Source of the DNA: Bacillota bacterium
GTDB lineage: Bacteria > Bacillota > Clostridia > Lachnospirales > Anaerotignaceae
Direction: 5' to 3'
Assembly: GCA_021768705.1 (NCBI GenBank)
Contig: JAETUG010000005.1
Coordinates: 1-64,000, forward strand
Length of the DNA stretch: 64,000 nt
Both the position numbers and the translations under genes were made by a program. Shown here in pieces: positions 17,197 to 26,382 of this stretch. Each line of letters starts with the position of its first letter. Position 1 is the first letter of the stretch. The notes under the pieces are model-generated. The model had not been told where the DNA came from. It did not search any database and worked only from the letters and a program-made list of their open reading frames with translations.

Positions 17197-18053
17197 TCCA
17201 GACACCCCTTTCTATTATGCTGTCTTAAAATTTTTTCCAAAGTACCCCGCAGCTCCGTTCTGGGAACGATGGCATCCACGAAGCCATGCTCCAGCAGGAA
17301 TTCCGCCTTCTGGAAATCATCGGGCAGCTTTTTCTTTGTCGTCTGCTCAATGACCCTGCGCCCTGCAAAGCCGATGGTGGCATTGGGCTCGGAAAGGATG
17401 ATATCCCCCAGCATAGCAAAGCTGGCTGTGACGCCACCGGTGGTCGGGTCTGTCAGTACGGTGATATAAAGACCGCCCCGCTTGCTGTGGTAATCCACTG
17501 CGCCGCTGGTCTTTGCCATCTGCATCAGGGAAAGGATCCCCTCCTGCATACGGGCGCCGCCGGAAGCCGTAAAGCCCACCACGGGCAATTCCTGTTCCGC
17601 CGCATATTCAAACAGTCTGGCAATCTTTTCGCCTACCACAGAACCCATGCTTCCCATCATAAAGCCTGGCTCCATGACGAAAATGGCACAGGGCTGGCGG
17701 CGAATGGTAGCTGTACCGCAGATCACGCCTTCCTCTTCCCCACAGGTCGCACTGCCCCTGTCCATCTTATCCTGATAGCCGGGAAATTCCAAAGGATCGA
17801 CGGTTTCAATATTCAGAAACAGTTCCTGAAAGCTGTCCTTATCAAACAGCGCTTTGATCCTTGTTCTTGCGCCGATGCGGAAGTGATGTCCGCAATGGGG
17901 ACATACCGCTTTATTCTTTGCGATGGCCCGCTTCGTTTCATAGGATTTACAAGCGGGACAGCGTACTTTTTCATCAAATGTTGATTTTGGCGTAATACCG
18001 CCTTTTTCCAATGTATTTTTGGACTTGCGAAAGTAACCCGTGATGTTACTCAT
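17193..18053 (-). CDS. accD: Acetyl-CoA carboxylase carboxyltransferase subunit beta
   Basis: Beta subunit of the carboxyltransferase. An N-terminal zinc ribbon (CPACKSYETKRAIAKNKAVC then PHCGHHF, about residues 33-57) precedes a crotonase-fold domain with GFTASGGARMQEG and the TDPTTGGVTASFAMLGD region. The 286-residue length is normal. The start codon follows the accC stop with no gap, and the end overlaps accA by 4 nt. Such tight linkage implies translational coupling of the AccC, AccD and AccA subunits. Confidence 0.96.
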   Translation of the reverse strand: MSNITGYFRKSKNTLEKGGITPKSTFDEKVRCPACKSYETKRAIAKNKAVCPHCGHHFRIGARTRIKALFDKDSFQELFLNIETVDPLEFPGYQDKMDRGSATCGEEEGVICGTATIRRQPCAIFVMEPGFMMGSMGSVVGEKIARLFEYAAEQELPVVGFTASGGARMQEGILSLMQMAKTSGAVDYHSKRGGLYITVLTDPTTGGVTASFAMLGDIILSEPNATIGFAGRRVIEQTTKKKLPDDFQKAEFLLEHGFVDAIVPRTELRGTLEKILRQHNRKGCLE

Positions 18054-19379
18054 TTACCTCACGTCCTTTTCCAAGATTTTGGGCAAAATCAAAGTATCAT
18101 ACTCACCCTTTTGGAATGCCTTGCTGCGTACCAGCCGCAGCTGATCTTCAATATTCGTATCCACACCAACGATGACCATTTCGCAAAGGGCCGCTTCCAT
18201 CTTGCGAATGGCTTCTTCACGGGTATTTGCATGAACGATGAGTTTCCCCAGCATAGCGTCATAATAAGGCACGACTTCACAATCCTGCATCAATGCTGTA
18301 TCAAAATGTACTCTGCCTCCGCCGGGAATATGCAGAAAATCTACCTTCCCCGTAGAACGGGCATTGATCCGGCATTCCATGGCATGCCCCTGCAGGTGAA
18401 TTTCTTCCTGCGTCATATCCAAAGGCACCTGACAGGCAATACGGATCTGCCATTTTACAATATCCACGCCGCTGATCTCCTCCGTGATGGGGTGTTCCAC
18501 CTGCAGACGGGTATTCATTTCAATAAAATAGAACTGTCCGTCGGGTGCCAGCAGAAATTCTACTGTCCCCGCGTTGGTATAGTTTGCCGCCTTTGCCGCC
18601 AAAACCGCCGCATCCATCATCTTTTGACGGATTTCCTCTGTCATCACAGGGGAAGGGGTCTCCTCCAGCACCTTCTGTTTATTCAGCTGCAACGAGCAGT
18701 CTCTTTCTCCCAAGCAAAGGATATTTCCTTCGTGGTCTGCCAGCACCTGCATTTCCACATGGCGCACAGCAGTCAAATATTTTTCCAGGAAAACGTCCCC
18801 GTTCCCAAAGGCACTTTCCGCCTCTCTAGATGCGGTGTAAAAAGCATCCTCCAGTTCTTCTTCCTTCCGAACCACACGGATGCCTTTGCCGCCGCCGCCT
18901 GCTGTGGCTTTCACCAACAGGGGATAGCCAATATCCTTGGCAAGGCGTTTTGCTTCTGCCGCATCCTGTAAGATTTCTGTACCGGGCACTACGGGCACGC
19001 CCACCTGCTGCATCAGCTGGCGGGAAGCATCCTTATCCCCCATGGCGGAAATCACTTCACTTTTGGGGCCGATGAACGTGATCCCATTTTCTTCGCACAG
19101 CTTGGCAAATTCTGCATTTTCGGAAAGGAAGCCATATCCGGGGTGGATGGCTTCTGCATGGGTCGCCAAGGCTGCACTGATGATGTTTTTCTGATTTAAG
19201 TAACTGTCCGCCGCCGCATTTCCGCCAATGCAAATGCGTTCATCGGCTAAAGCAACGGGCAGGGAATTTTTATCCGCCTCAGAGTAGACAGCCACGGTCT
19301 CGATGCCCATTTCCTTGCAGGCACGGATGATACGGACTGCCACTTCCCCTCTGTTGGCAACGAGAATTTTAGAAAACAT
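18054..19379 (-). CDS. accC: Biotin carboxylase
   Basis: ATP-grasp enzyme that carboxylates the biotin on AccB. The 441-residue sequence begins MFSKILVANRGEVAVRIIRA and has the glycine-rich ATP loop KATAGGGGKGIRVV, EKYLTAVRHVEMQVLADH and the MNTRLQVEHPITEEISGVD active-site motif. AAGGAG from the end of fabZ serves as its ribosome site, 6 nt after the fabZ stop. Cytosolic subunit of acetyl-CoA carboxylase. Confidence 0.97.
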   Translation of the reverse strand: MFSKILVANRGEVAVRIIRACKEMGIETVAVYSEADKNSLPVALADERICIGGNAAADSYLNQKNIISAALATHAEAIHPGYGFLSENAEFAKLCEENGITFIGPKSEVISAMGDKDASRQLMQQVGVPVVPGTEILQDAAEAKRLAKDIGYPLLVKATAGGGGKGIRVVRKEEELEDAFYTASREAESAFGNGDVFLEKYLTAVRHVEMQVLADHEGNILCLGERDCSLQLNKQKVLEETPSPVMTEEIRQKMMDAAVLAAKAANYTNAGTVEFLLAPDGQFYFIEMNTRLQVEHPITEEISGVDIVKWQIRIACQVPLDMTQEEIHLQGHAMECRINARSTGKVDFLHIPGGGRVHFDTALMQDCEVVPYYDAMLGKLIVHANTREEAIRKMEAALCEMVIVGVDTNIEDQLRLVRSKAFQKGEYDTLILPKILEKDVR

Positions 19380-19385
19380 ACGCCA

Positions 19386-19799
19386 TTACTCCTTGATCAG
19401 TGCGAAAGAAAATTCTGCACTGACACATAATTTACCGTCTACATAGCCTTTGCCTTCTGCCCAGTAAAAGGGACCTTTATGCTTCAGCAAAGTACATTCT
19501 GTTTCAAACACATCCCCGGGACGTACGCTGTTTTTGAAGCGCACTTTATCCAGACCTGTGAAAAAGGGCGTAATGCCCTCCGCTTCGCCGGAAAGCAGCA
19601 CACAGGCAGACTGACCGAGAATTTCGCAAAGGATCACACCGGGCACAATGGGGTTCCCGGGGAAATGCCCCTGCAGGAAAAACTCGTCGCCACGGATGGT
19701 CTTTTTGCCGTAAGCCTTGCCCTCCCGCAGTTCCGCTTCATCGATAAGAAGCATATGGTCTCTGTGGGGCAAAAGCTTTTTGATTTCTTCCTGATTCAT
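19386..19799 (-). CDS. fabZ: 3-hydroxyacyl-ACP dehydratase
   Basis: Removes water from 3-hydroxyacyl-ACP in each elongation cycle. The 137-residue hot-dog-fold protein has the catalytic motif QGHFPGNPIVPGVILCEI with the active His, and the start MNQEEIKKLLPHRDHMLLID. No FabM or FabA isomerase is encoded nearby, so the source of unsaturated fatty acids is not shown by this operon. GGAGG precedes the ATG. Confidence 0.96.
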   Translation of the reverse strand: MNQEEIKKLLPHRDHMLLIDEAELREGKAYGKKTIRGDEFFLQGHFPGNPIVPGVILCEILGQSACVLLSGEAEGITPFFTGLDKVRFKNSVRPGDVFETECTLLKHKGPFYWAEGKGYVDGKLCVSAEFSFALIKE

Positions 19800-19814
19800 C
19801 CTTTCTTCCTCCTT

Positions 19815-20261
19815 TTATACAGGCAGGATACGGAACAGGGGCTGACCGAATTCCACGATCTGCCCATTATCCACGCAGACCGCTTCGATGGTGCCTTCCA
19901 GCTCCGCTTCGATGTTATTGAACATCTTCATGGATTCCACGATGCAAAGGACGTCCCCCTTTTCCACCTTGTCGCCCACTTTGACAAAGGGCTCTGCGCC
20001 CGCCTGGGGTGCCAGATAAACAGTACCTACCAGAGGGGATTTCTGATCCACACCATCGGTCGTTTCTGTTTTTTCAGGGACTGTTTCCACAGGCAATTCC
20101 GCCGCCGTTTCCACAGGAACCAAAACAGGTGCTTCCGCCGCCACAGGTCTACCGCCTGCCGCTTCCAGCACAATGCGGGTATCGCCTTCTGTCAGGTCTA
20201 GCTTTGTCAGCTGATTCTGGCGCAGAATCTTCGCCAGTTCATTGATTTTATTTGTATCCAT
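19815..20261 (-). CDS. accB: Biotin carboxyl carrier protein
   Basis: Carries biotin between AccC and AccDA. The 148-residue protein has an N-terminal domain, an Ala/Pro/Val/Glu-rich linker (about residues 38-70) and a C-terminal biotinyl domain with CIVESMKMFN, where K112 is the biotinylated lysine. The start at 20261 matches the family start MDTNKINELAKIL; the frame extends upstream into the fabF junction but without a family match. BirA, which would attach the biotin, is encoded at 37156-38133 in this window. Confidence 0.95.
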   Translation of the reverse strand: MDTNKINELAKILRQNQLTKLDLTEGDTRIVLEAAGGRPVAAEAPVLVPVETAAELPVETVPEKTETTDGVDQKSPLVGTVYLAPQAGAEPFVKVGDKVEKGDVLCIVESMKMFNNIEAELEGTIEAVCVDNGQIVEFGQPLFRILPV

Positions 20262-20277
20262 AAATGTATCAATCCTT

Positions 20278-21507
20278 TTAGATTTTTCTGAATGCCACAC
20301 AAGCGTTATGACCGCCAAAGCCAAGGGAAGTAGACATTGCCCCTTCCACCCTTGTCTGTACCGCTTGATTGGGGGTATAATCCAAATCGCAGTCAGGGTC
20401 GGCCTCCATCAGGTTGATGGTAGGAGGGATGATATCCTCCTGCACCGCCATAATCGCCGCAATGGCTTCAACTGCCCCTGCCGCCCCCAGCATATGACCT
20501 GTCATGGATTTTGTAGAGCTGATGTGTACCTTTCTCGCATCTTCTTTGCCAAAGGCGTTTTTGATGGCTCTTGTTTCTGTTTTGTCATTCAGGGATGTGC
20601 CTGTGCCATGGGCATTGATATAGATGGCTTCGGGAGCGATACTCGCAAAGCCTTCTGCGGCAATCTTGATCGCTTTCCCGCTGGCAACAGCTTCTTCCGC
20701 AGGAGCCGTAACATGATGTGCGTCACAAGTGGAGCCGTATCCGACCACTTCCGCATAAATTTTTGCGCCACGGGCCTTTGCGTGTTCATATTCCTCCAAG
20801 ATCACTGCGCCTGCGCCTTCGCCCATCACAAAGCCGCCACGGCGTTTATCAAAGGGCAGAGATGCTGCGTTGGGGTCCTGGGAAGGGCTCAATGCCATGC
20901 AGCTGCCAAAGCCTGCCACTGCCAAAGGTGTAATGGCTGCTTCACTGCCGCCGCAGATGGCTGCTGTGGCATAGCCATGCAGGATAGCTCTGTAGCCCTC
21001 GCCAATGGCTGTTGTACCTGTAGCACAGGCTGTGGAAACAGACACACAGGCGTTCATTGCCTGATAGCGGATGGCGATATTGCCTGCCGCAATATTACTG
21101 ATCATTTTGGGAATAAACAGGGGAGAAACCCTTCTGGGCCCTTTTTCCCGCAGCATTTCATGGCTTTCGCAGAAGGTTTCAAAGCCGCCGATGCCGCTGC
21201 CAAAATATACCGCCAAATCCTCTTTCTCAATATTTCCTTCCAGTTGGCTGTCTGTCATCGCCTCTCCGGCCGCCGCCATGGCGAACTGACTGAAGCGATC
21301 CAGTTTTTTTGCCGCCAGTTTTTCCATATATATTGTCGGGTCGAAGTCCTTCACCTCTGCCGCCAGCTTGAATTTGCTTTCGCCGACGTCATAGCGGGTG
21401 ATGGGACCAATACCGTTTTTGCCGTTTTTCAAAGCTTCCCAGAAATCGGGTACGTTATTGCCTACAGGAGTTACCGCACCGATCCCTGTTACTACTACTC
21501 TTCTCAT
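20278..21507 (-). CDS. fabF: Beta-ketoacyl-ACP synthase II
   Basis: Elongating condensing enzyme. The 409-residue thiolase-fold protein has the Cys-His-His triad in STACATGT, NAHGTGTSLND and KSMTGHMLGAAG. The start at 21507 (MRRVVVTGIGAVTPVGNN) fits the family and has AGAGAGG 8 nt upstream; a longer frame from 21528 would overlap fabG. It is the only elongating KAS visible here, as FabH is the initiating one. Confidence 0.96.
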   Translation of the reverse strand: MRRVVVTGIGAVTPVGNNVPDFWEALKNGKNGIGPITRYDVGESKFKLAAEVKDFDPTIYMEKLAAKKLDRFSQFAMAAAGEAMTDSQLEGNIEKEDLAVYFGSGIGGFETFCESHEMLREKGPRRVSPLFIPKMISNIAAGNIAIRYQAMNACVSVSTACATGTTAIGEGYRAILHGYATAAICGGSEAAITPLAVAGFGSCMALSPSQDPNAASLPFDKRRGGFVMGEGAGAVILEEYEHAKARGAKIYAEVVGYGSTCDAHHVTAPAEEAVASGKAIKIAAEGFASIAPEAIYINAHGTGTSLNDKTETRAIKNAFGKEDARKVHISSTKSMTGHMLGAAGAVEAIAAIMAVQEDIIPPTINLMEADPDCDLDYTPNQAVQTRVEGAMSTSLGFGGHNACVAFRKI

Positions 21508-21521
21508 AAGTTCAACCTCTC

Positions 21522-22253
21522 TTAGCACGCTAAGCCACCGTCGATACGGATGACTTCGCCTGTAATGTAGTCAGACTGTTCTGACGCCAAAAACAATGCC
21601 AGTTTTGCCACTTCCTCCGCTTCACCGAAGCGTTTCATAGGAATGGCTTCTTTCAATGCATCATTTTCCAGAGCTTCTGTCATTTCTGTTGCAATGAAGC
21701 CGGGGGCGATGGCGTTACAGCAAACCCCTCTGGATGCCAGCTCCTTGGCAACGGATTTTGTCAGACCGACCACCCCTGCCTTGGATGCGGAATAGTTCGC
21801 CTGACCGGGGTTGCCTGTCAAACCGGAAACAGAGCTGATATTGATGATCTTGCCGCCCTTCTGTTTCAGGAACAGGGGATATACCCCTTTGATCATATAA
21901 AATACGCCTTTCAGGTTCGTATCGATGACTGCGTCGAAATCTGCCGCTTTCATCATAGGAACCAGCTTATCTTTTGTGATGCCTGCGTTATTTACCAGAA
22001 TCTGGATACCGCCGAAATCCTTCACGATCTCTTTCACCACTGCCGCCGCTGCATCCGCATCGGCAACGTTGCACTGATATGCCTTGGCTTTTACGCCCAA
22101 GGCCTCCAATTCTTTCAATGTTTCTTCTGCTTTTACCGTATTGCCTGCGTAAAGGAAAGCGATATCCGCTCCATTTTCCGCAAATTTCAGGCAAATGGCT
22201 TTCCCAATGCCACGGGAACCGCCGGTCACCACTGCTGTCTTGCCTTTCAGCAT
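21522..22253 (-). CDS. fabG: 3-oxoacyl-ACP reductase
   Basis: NADPH-dependent short-chain dehydrogenase that reduces beta-ketoacyl-ACP. The 243 residues include the cofactor loop TGGSRGIG, the NNAG motif in LVNNAGIT and the catalytic Ser-Tyr-Lys (NISSVSGLTGNPGQANYSASK). It overlaps the end of fabD by 7 nt, and its ribosome site GGAGGAG lies inside fabD, so translation is probably coupled. Confidence 0.96.
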   Translation of the reverse strand: MLKGKTAVVTGGSRGIGKAICLKFAENGADIAFLYAGNTVKAEETLKELEALGVKAKAYQCNVADADAAAAVVKEIVKDFGGIQILVNNAGITKDKLVPMMKAADFDAVIDTNLKGVFYMIKGVYPLFLKQKGGKIINISSVSGLTGNPGQANYSASKAGVVGLTKSVAKELASRGVCCNAIAPGFIATEMTEALENDALKEAIPMKRFGEAEEVAKLALFLASEQSDYITGEVIRIDGGLAC

Positions 22254-23161
22254 CCCATCTCCTCCTTTACCTTTGCAACGTCCTCCATATTGGAAACAGC
22301 ATAAACCTTTGCCTCAGGCAGGATACGCTTGATGAGCTTTTTCAGCGTATCGCCAACCCCCACCTCGATGAAGGTATCGAAACCATCGGCCGCCATGCGT
22401 TCGATGCTTTCCTGCCAACGTAGGCTATGGTTGATCTGCTGCTCCATCAGTTCTCTGACATTTTCCGTATAAGGCTCTGTTGTGAAGTTAGAATAAACGG
22501 TGATGGCAGGCTTTTTCAAATCAAAGCCCTTTGCCGCTGCCCCAAATTCCTTGCTGGCTTCATCCATAAAAGGAGAGTGGAAGCCGCCGCCAACGGCTAC
22601 AGGCAACCCTCTGCCACCGGCTTCACGGACTGCTTTGGAAAAAGCGTCCATTTCTTCTTTTGCGCCGGCCACCACCAGCTGACCGGGTGCGTTATAGTTG
22701 ACAGGGTAAACCTGTTTGAACTGCTTACAAACCTCTTCTACCTTGCTGTTTTCCAGCTTCATCACCGCCAGCATGGAAGCAGGATGCTCTGCCGCCGCTT
22801 TTGCCATGGCTTTCCCTCTGGCACAGGCCAACTGAAAGCCGTCTAAGTGGCTGTATGCACCGGCAAAGGCCAATGCAGGCAGCTCACCCAAAGAGAAGCC
22901 TGCTACCCCTTCGGGGGTGATGCCTGCTTCGGATACGGCGATGGCTGCTGCCAGATCCGCCAGATACAGGCAAGGCTGTGTATTCTGTGTTTCCTTCAAT
23001 TCTTCCGCTGTGCCCTCGAAGCACTGCTGCAGTGTGCCTGCTCGCAATGCTTCTGCACCATCAAACAATCCATGAACCGTTTCATTGGCTTCATAAAAAG
23101 CTTTGCCCATGCCTGCTTTCTGGGCACCCTGACCGGAAAAAACAAATGCTATTTTACCCAT
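22247..23161 (-). CDS. fabD: Malonyl-CoA:ACP transacylase
   Basis: Loads malonyl groups onto ACP. The 304-residue protein begins MGKIAFVFSGQGAQKAGMGKA and has the catalytic Ser in AGFSLGELPAL (a variant of the usual GHSLGE) and the His in GGGFHSPFM. The start overlaps the end of fabK by 13 nt. Fits between fabK and fabG, as in other Firmicute fab operons. Confidence 0.95.
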   Translation of the reverse strand: MGKIAFVFSGQGAQKAGMGKAFYEANETVHGLFDGAEALRAGTLQQCFEGTAEELKETQNTQPCLYLADLAAAIAVSEAGITPEGVAGFSLGELPALAFAGAYSHLDGFQLACARGKAMAKAAAEHPASMLAVMKLENSKVEEVCKQFKQVYPVNYNAPGQLVVAGAKEEMDAFSKAVREAGGRGLPVAVGGGFHSPFMDEASKEFGAAAKGFDLKKPAITVYSNFTTEPYTENVRELMEQQINHSLRWQESIERMAADGFDTFIEVGVGDTLKKLIKRILPEAKVYAVSNMEDVAKVKEEMGC

Positions 23162-24099
23162 TTTGCCGCTCCTTTCAGCAGAATTTCTGCTTCTTCTGCA
23201 ATTTCGCGGATGATCTCTGCCGCAGGCTGTTCTTTATTTACCATACCGGAAATCTGCCCTGCCATGAAGCAGCCTTCTTTTGTATCGCCTTCCACAGCCG
23301 CCTTTCTCAGTGCGCCTACGCCCAGCTGGTCTACCATTTCGGCAGTGGTTTCAGGGGCATATTCCACCTTCAGGAAGTTGCGGGCAAACTGATTTTTCAT
23401 AACGCGGCAAGTGCTGCCGCCAAAACGTCTGCCTGTTGCTGTTGTGGAAACGTCTGTTGCTTTGCGCACCATGTCTTTATAGTTCTGATGTACGCCGCAT
23501 TCCTCCGCCAGAAGGAAACGGGTACCCATCTGTACGCCCACTGCGCCCAGCATAAACGCCGCCGCCATTCCTCTGCCGTCGCCAATGCCGCCTGCCGCCA
23601 GAACAGGGATATCTACAGCATCTGCCACCTGAGGCACCAAGGGCATGGTGGAAAGCTCACCGATATGACCGCCGGATTCGCCGCCTTCGGCAATGACAGC
23701 ATCCGCACCTGCCCGCGCCATCATCTTTGCCGCCGCCACAGAAGCCGCCACAGGGATCACCTTGATGCCTGCTTCTTTCCACAGGGGGATATATTTTGTG
23801 GGGATGCCTGCACCTGTTGTCACCACCGCTACTTTTTCTTCTGCAACGATTTTTGCCACTTCCTCCACATGAGGGCTCATCAGCATGATGTTTACGCCAA
23901 AGGGCTTATCTGTCAAGCCTCTGGCGATCTTGATCTGCTCCCGCAGATAATCGCCGCCTGCATTCATGGCAGAAATGATGCCAAGGCCGCCTCCATTGGA
24001 AACTGCCGCCGCCAGTTTGCCGTCAGCGATCCACGCCATGCCGCCTTGGAAAATGGGATATTCGATGCCAAGCATCTCACAAATCGGTGAAACGATCAT
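23149..24099 (-). CDS. fabK: Enoyl-ACP reductase II (FMN-dependent)
   Basis: Performs the last reduction of the elongation cycle. It is the flavoprotein type (nitronate-monooxygenase-like TIM barrel), not the triclosan-sensitive FabI. The 316-residue sequence begins MIVSPICEMLGIEYPIFQGGMAWIA and has AEGGESGGHIGELST and GGIGDGRGMAAAFMLGA, the FMN phosphate sites. AAAGGAGG precedes the ATG. It is the only enoyl reductase seen in the window, and FabK enzymes are intrinsically triclosan tolerant by family knowledge. Confidence 0.95.
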   Translation of the reverse strand: MIVSPICEMLGIEYPIFQGGMAWIADGKLAAAVSNGGGLGIISAMNAGGDYLREQIKIARGLTDKPFGVNIMLMSPHVEEVAKIVAEEKVAVVTTGAGIPTKYIPLWKEAGIKVIPVAASVAAAKMMARAGADAVIAEGGESGGHIGELSTMPLVPQVADAVDIPVLAAGGIGDGRGMAAAFMLGAVGVQMGTRFLLAEECGVHQNYKDMVRKATDVSTTATGRRFGGSTCRVMKNQFARNFLKVEYAPETTAEMVDQLGVGALRKAAVEGDTKEGCFMAGQISGMVNKEQPAAEIIREIAEEAEILLKGAAKWVK

Positions 24100-24128
24100 A
24101 TCGTCGTCCTCCTTTACTTACCTGCTTC

Positions 24129-24353
24129 TTACGCTACTTTGCTTTCGATCAGTTTTACCAGATCACCAACTGTATTGATCTTGTTTTCGCCCATTTCGAT
24201 TTCTGTGCCGAATTCTTCTTCCAGATTCATCAGAAGCTCCATAACATCCAGAGAATCGATGCCCAGTGTGCCGAATTCTGTTTCCAGCTTGATGTCTGCT
24301 TCGTCACATTCCAGTTTTTCTGCCAACATTTTTGCGATTTTTTCGAATACCAT
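24129..24353 (-). CDS. acpP: Acyl carrier protein
   Basis: A 74-residue acidic four-helix protein. The phosphopantetheine attachment site is S34 in TLGIDSLDVMELLMNLEEEF. It carries the growing acyl chain between FabH, FabD, FabF and the reductases encoded around it. GGAG lies 9 nt before the ATG. It sits between fabH and fabK, the usual place in this operon type. Confidence 0.96.
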   Translation of the reverse strand: MVFEKIAKMLAEKLECDEADIKLETEFGTLGIDSLDVMELLMNLEEEFGTEIEMGENKINTVGDLVKLIESKVA

Positions 24354-24390
24354 AATTTCATTCTCCTTTTTCTTTCAAATCCTTATTTTT

Positions 24391-25347
24391 TTACCATCTT
24401 AACAGGCAAGCTGCACTTGCCAAACCGCCGCCAAAAGCAGGCAGTAATATCAAATCTCCTCGTTTCAACTTCCCTGCACGGTTCAATTCATCCAGTGCAA
24501 TAGGGATGCTGGCGGAAGAGGTATTGCCATATCTGTCAATATTGACACAGAATTTCTCCTTGGGTACCTTCAGCTTCATGCTGGCGAAATCAATGATACG
24601 CTTATTGGCCTGATGAGGTACGATATAAGCGATATCCTCAAAAGTCAGGTTATTTCTACGCAGCAGCTCTTTGCAGTCCTTGCAGATAGCAGTTACCGCA
24701 AACTTAAAGGTCTCCTGCCCTGCCATATGGATATAAGGCTTTTTCTCCTGCCCTCTTTCATAGAAGGGAGACATCCCTACCGGCTGGGGGATATCGATCA
24801 CACGATCTCCTCCCTTTACATCAAATACCGCATCCATATAACCATCGCCTTCGCCTAAAACAACTGCTCCGGCGCCATCGCCAAAGATAACGCAAGTACT
24901 GCGATCCGTCCAATCCAGCAGACGGCTTAGACGCTCTGCGCCAATGACCAGGACTTTTTTTACCTTTTTTCTGGCAAAGAACCCCGCAGCTGTTTCCAGC
25001 AGAAAATCAAAAGCGGAGCAAGCAGCGTTGATATCCATCGTCATACAGGAAAGCCCCAGCAGATTCTGTATCATGCAGGAAACAGAAGGGGAAATACTTT
25101 CCCCGCTGACGCTGGCTGTCAAGATCAAATCGATCTCTTCTGCCTTCACACCACTGTTTTCCAATGCCGCCAGTGCCGCCTTTGCGCCCATATCCGCCGC
25201 CGTTTCTCTTGTGCTGACATGGCGTTCACGGACACCTACCCGCTGCATGATCCATTCATCATTCGTGTCTATCATTTTTGACAGGTCATCATTGGTGACA
25301 ACCTTGGGTGGGACATACATTCCCGTTCCCAATATGCAAAAACTCAT
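24391..25347 (-). CDS. fabH: Beta-ketoacyl-ACP synthase III
   Basis: Starts fatty acid synthesis by condensing acetyl-CoA (or a branched acyl-CoA) with malonyl-ACP. The 318-residue protein has the triad Cys in DINAACSAFDFLLETA, His in VPHQANKRIID and Asn in YGNTSSASIP. AGGAGG precedes the ATG. It is the first gene of the operon. In many relatives a MarR-type FabT regulator precedes fabH, but no such gene is present here. Confidence 0.96.
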   Translation of the reverse strand: MSFCILGTGMYVPPKVVTNDDLSKMIDTNDEWIMQRVGVRERHVSTRETAADMGAKAALAALENSGVKAEEIDLILTASVSGESISPSVSCMIQNLLGLSCMTMDINAACSAFDFLLETAAGFFARKKVKKVLVIGAERLSRLLDWTDRSTCVIFGDGAGAVVLGEGDGYMDAVFDVKGGDRVIDIPQPVGMSPFYERGQEKKPYIHMAGQETFKFAVTAICKDCKELLRRNNLTFEDIAYIVPHQANKRIIDFASMKLKVPKEKFCVNIDRYGNTSSASIPIALDELNRAGKLKRGDLILLPAFGGGLASAACLLRW

Positions 25348-25420
25348 CTTTTATCCTCCTGCCCCATGATGGGGAATTTTTCCATACTGTATTGTTCTGT
25401 ATTGTTGCCAAAAATCTTCC

Positions 25421-25460
25421 GTACGATAACTTAGTACCCCCAAAAAGAAAAAAGTTACAA
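25421..25460 (-). promoter_or_regulatory. fabH operon promoter with overlapping partial palindrome
   Basis: On the minus strand TTGTAA (25460-25455), an 18-nt spacer and TACTAA (25436-25431). A GTAC-N9-GTAC imperfect palindrome (25421-25437) covers the -10 box, a good position for a repressor such as FapR or FabT. The leader then contains two copies of CTGTATTGTT (plus strand, about 25386-25405). The assignment is tentative. Confidence 0.5.
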
Positions 25461-25483
25461 AAATTTTGAAAAAAATTTTTTCA

Positions 25484-25524
25484 AAAAACAAAAAAACACC
25501 GGGAATCCATTGAATTCTCGGTGT
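25484..25524 (-). terminator. Terminator of the sigma/anti-sigma operon
   Basis: On the minus strand ACACCGAGAATTC pairs with GATTCCCGGTGT (25496-25524), followed by TTTTTTGTTTTTT. It insulates the fabH promoter from the ECF sigma operon upstream. Confidence 0.88.
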
Positions 25525-25562
25525 TTTTCCTTTTTAAATCTTTTTCAGATCCTATGAAAGAA

Positions 25563-25871
25563 TCATCTGTTCTTCTGCATATAATGCAGTGCCAGTGCCC
25601 CTATGGTCGCACACACATAGGAAAAAAATCCCAGAAACAGCAGCAGCCGACGGGTCCTCATCTTTTTTGCCAGCATGGCAAAATTTTCAACATTCCCAGA
25701 AAAAGGCATATCTGATGCCAGATTCTGGACAGGACGATATTTTCTGTAGTTTGCTCTGCATGCGGGGCATTCCCGCAAATGCTCCTGCACCAGCTTCCTG
25801 CTGGCTTTGCTGGCCTCTTTATCATGATACAGAGGCGCTAAATCCGTTACGATATCACATTTCCAACTCAT
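25563..25871 (-). CDS. Anti-sigma factor with zinc-finger (ZAS-like) domain
   Basis: A 102-residue protein. The N-terminal half has H-x3-C-x2-C in HLRECPACR (about residues 31-39), typical of zinc-binding anti-sigma domains. The C-terminal half has one membrane helix (about residues 75-95) before a short basic tail. It would hold the ECF sigma factor at the membrane until a signal arrives. The gene overlaps the sigma gene by 17 nt, so the two are translationally coupled. Confidence 0.88.
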   Translation of the reverse strand: MSWKCDIVTDLAPLYHDKEASKASRKLVQEHLRECPACRANYRKYRPVQNLASDMPFSGNVENFAMLAKKMRTRRLLLFLGFFSYVCATIGALALHYMQKNR

Positions 25872-26361
25872 GCTGCAACACCTCCATCAGCATCTTTTTC
25901 GCTCTGAAATAAATGACCTTGGCGGAACTTTCACTGATCTTCAAAATCAATGCGATCTGAGAAAAGGGCAGCTCCGCATAGATCCGCAGCAAAACCACAT
26001 CCCGATATTTTTTCGGGATATTGTTCACGATTTGCCGCACTGCATCCTCGACATCTTTTTTATGCACATGTTCCTCCGGACTGATTTCCCCTTTCATGTA
26101 GCTCTGGGCCACCAATTCCAGGTTCGTCGCATCCAGACAGAGCTTTTTCTTTTTCAGATACTTAAAATATACATGCTTTCCGATGGCCGCCAGCCAGGTA
26201 AAAACCTCGCAGTTTCCCCGAAAACGGTGGAAAGAGGTATAGGCCTGCAGGAAAGTTTCCTGGGTCAGATCCTCTGCCAGATTGGCATCAGCGCACAGGC
26301 GGTACAGAAAGGCATATACTTTTTGATAATACTCCCGATAAAGGCTCTCAAAGGCTTTCAA
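25855..26361 (-). CDS. ECF-type RNA polymerase sigma factor
   Basis: A 168-residue sigma-70 family protein with region 2 (YREYYQKVYAFLYRLCADANLAEDLTQETF..., core and -10 binding) and region 4 (PKKYRDVVLLRIYAELPFSQIALILKISESSAKV, HTH for -35 recognition). Start codon is TTG with AAGGAAGG upstream. It is 21 nt after the B3/B4 gene on the same strand and overlaps its anti-sigma partner. Target genes are unknown; no autoregulatory AAC-type -35 box was recognised upstream. Confidence 0.93.
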   Translation of the reverse strand: MKAFESLYREYYQKVYAFLYRLCADANLAEDLTQETFLQAYTSFHRFRGNCEVFTWLAAIGKHVYFKYLKKKKLCLDATNLELVAQSYMKGEISPEEHVHKKDVEDAVRQIVNNIPKKYRDVVLLRIYAELPFSQIALILKISESSAKVIYFRAKKMLMEVLQHELEM

Positions 26362-26382
26362 ACGATCACCTTCCTTTTATTC

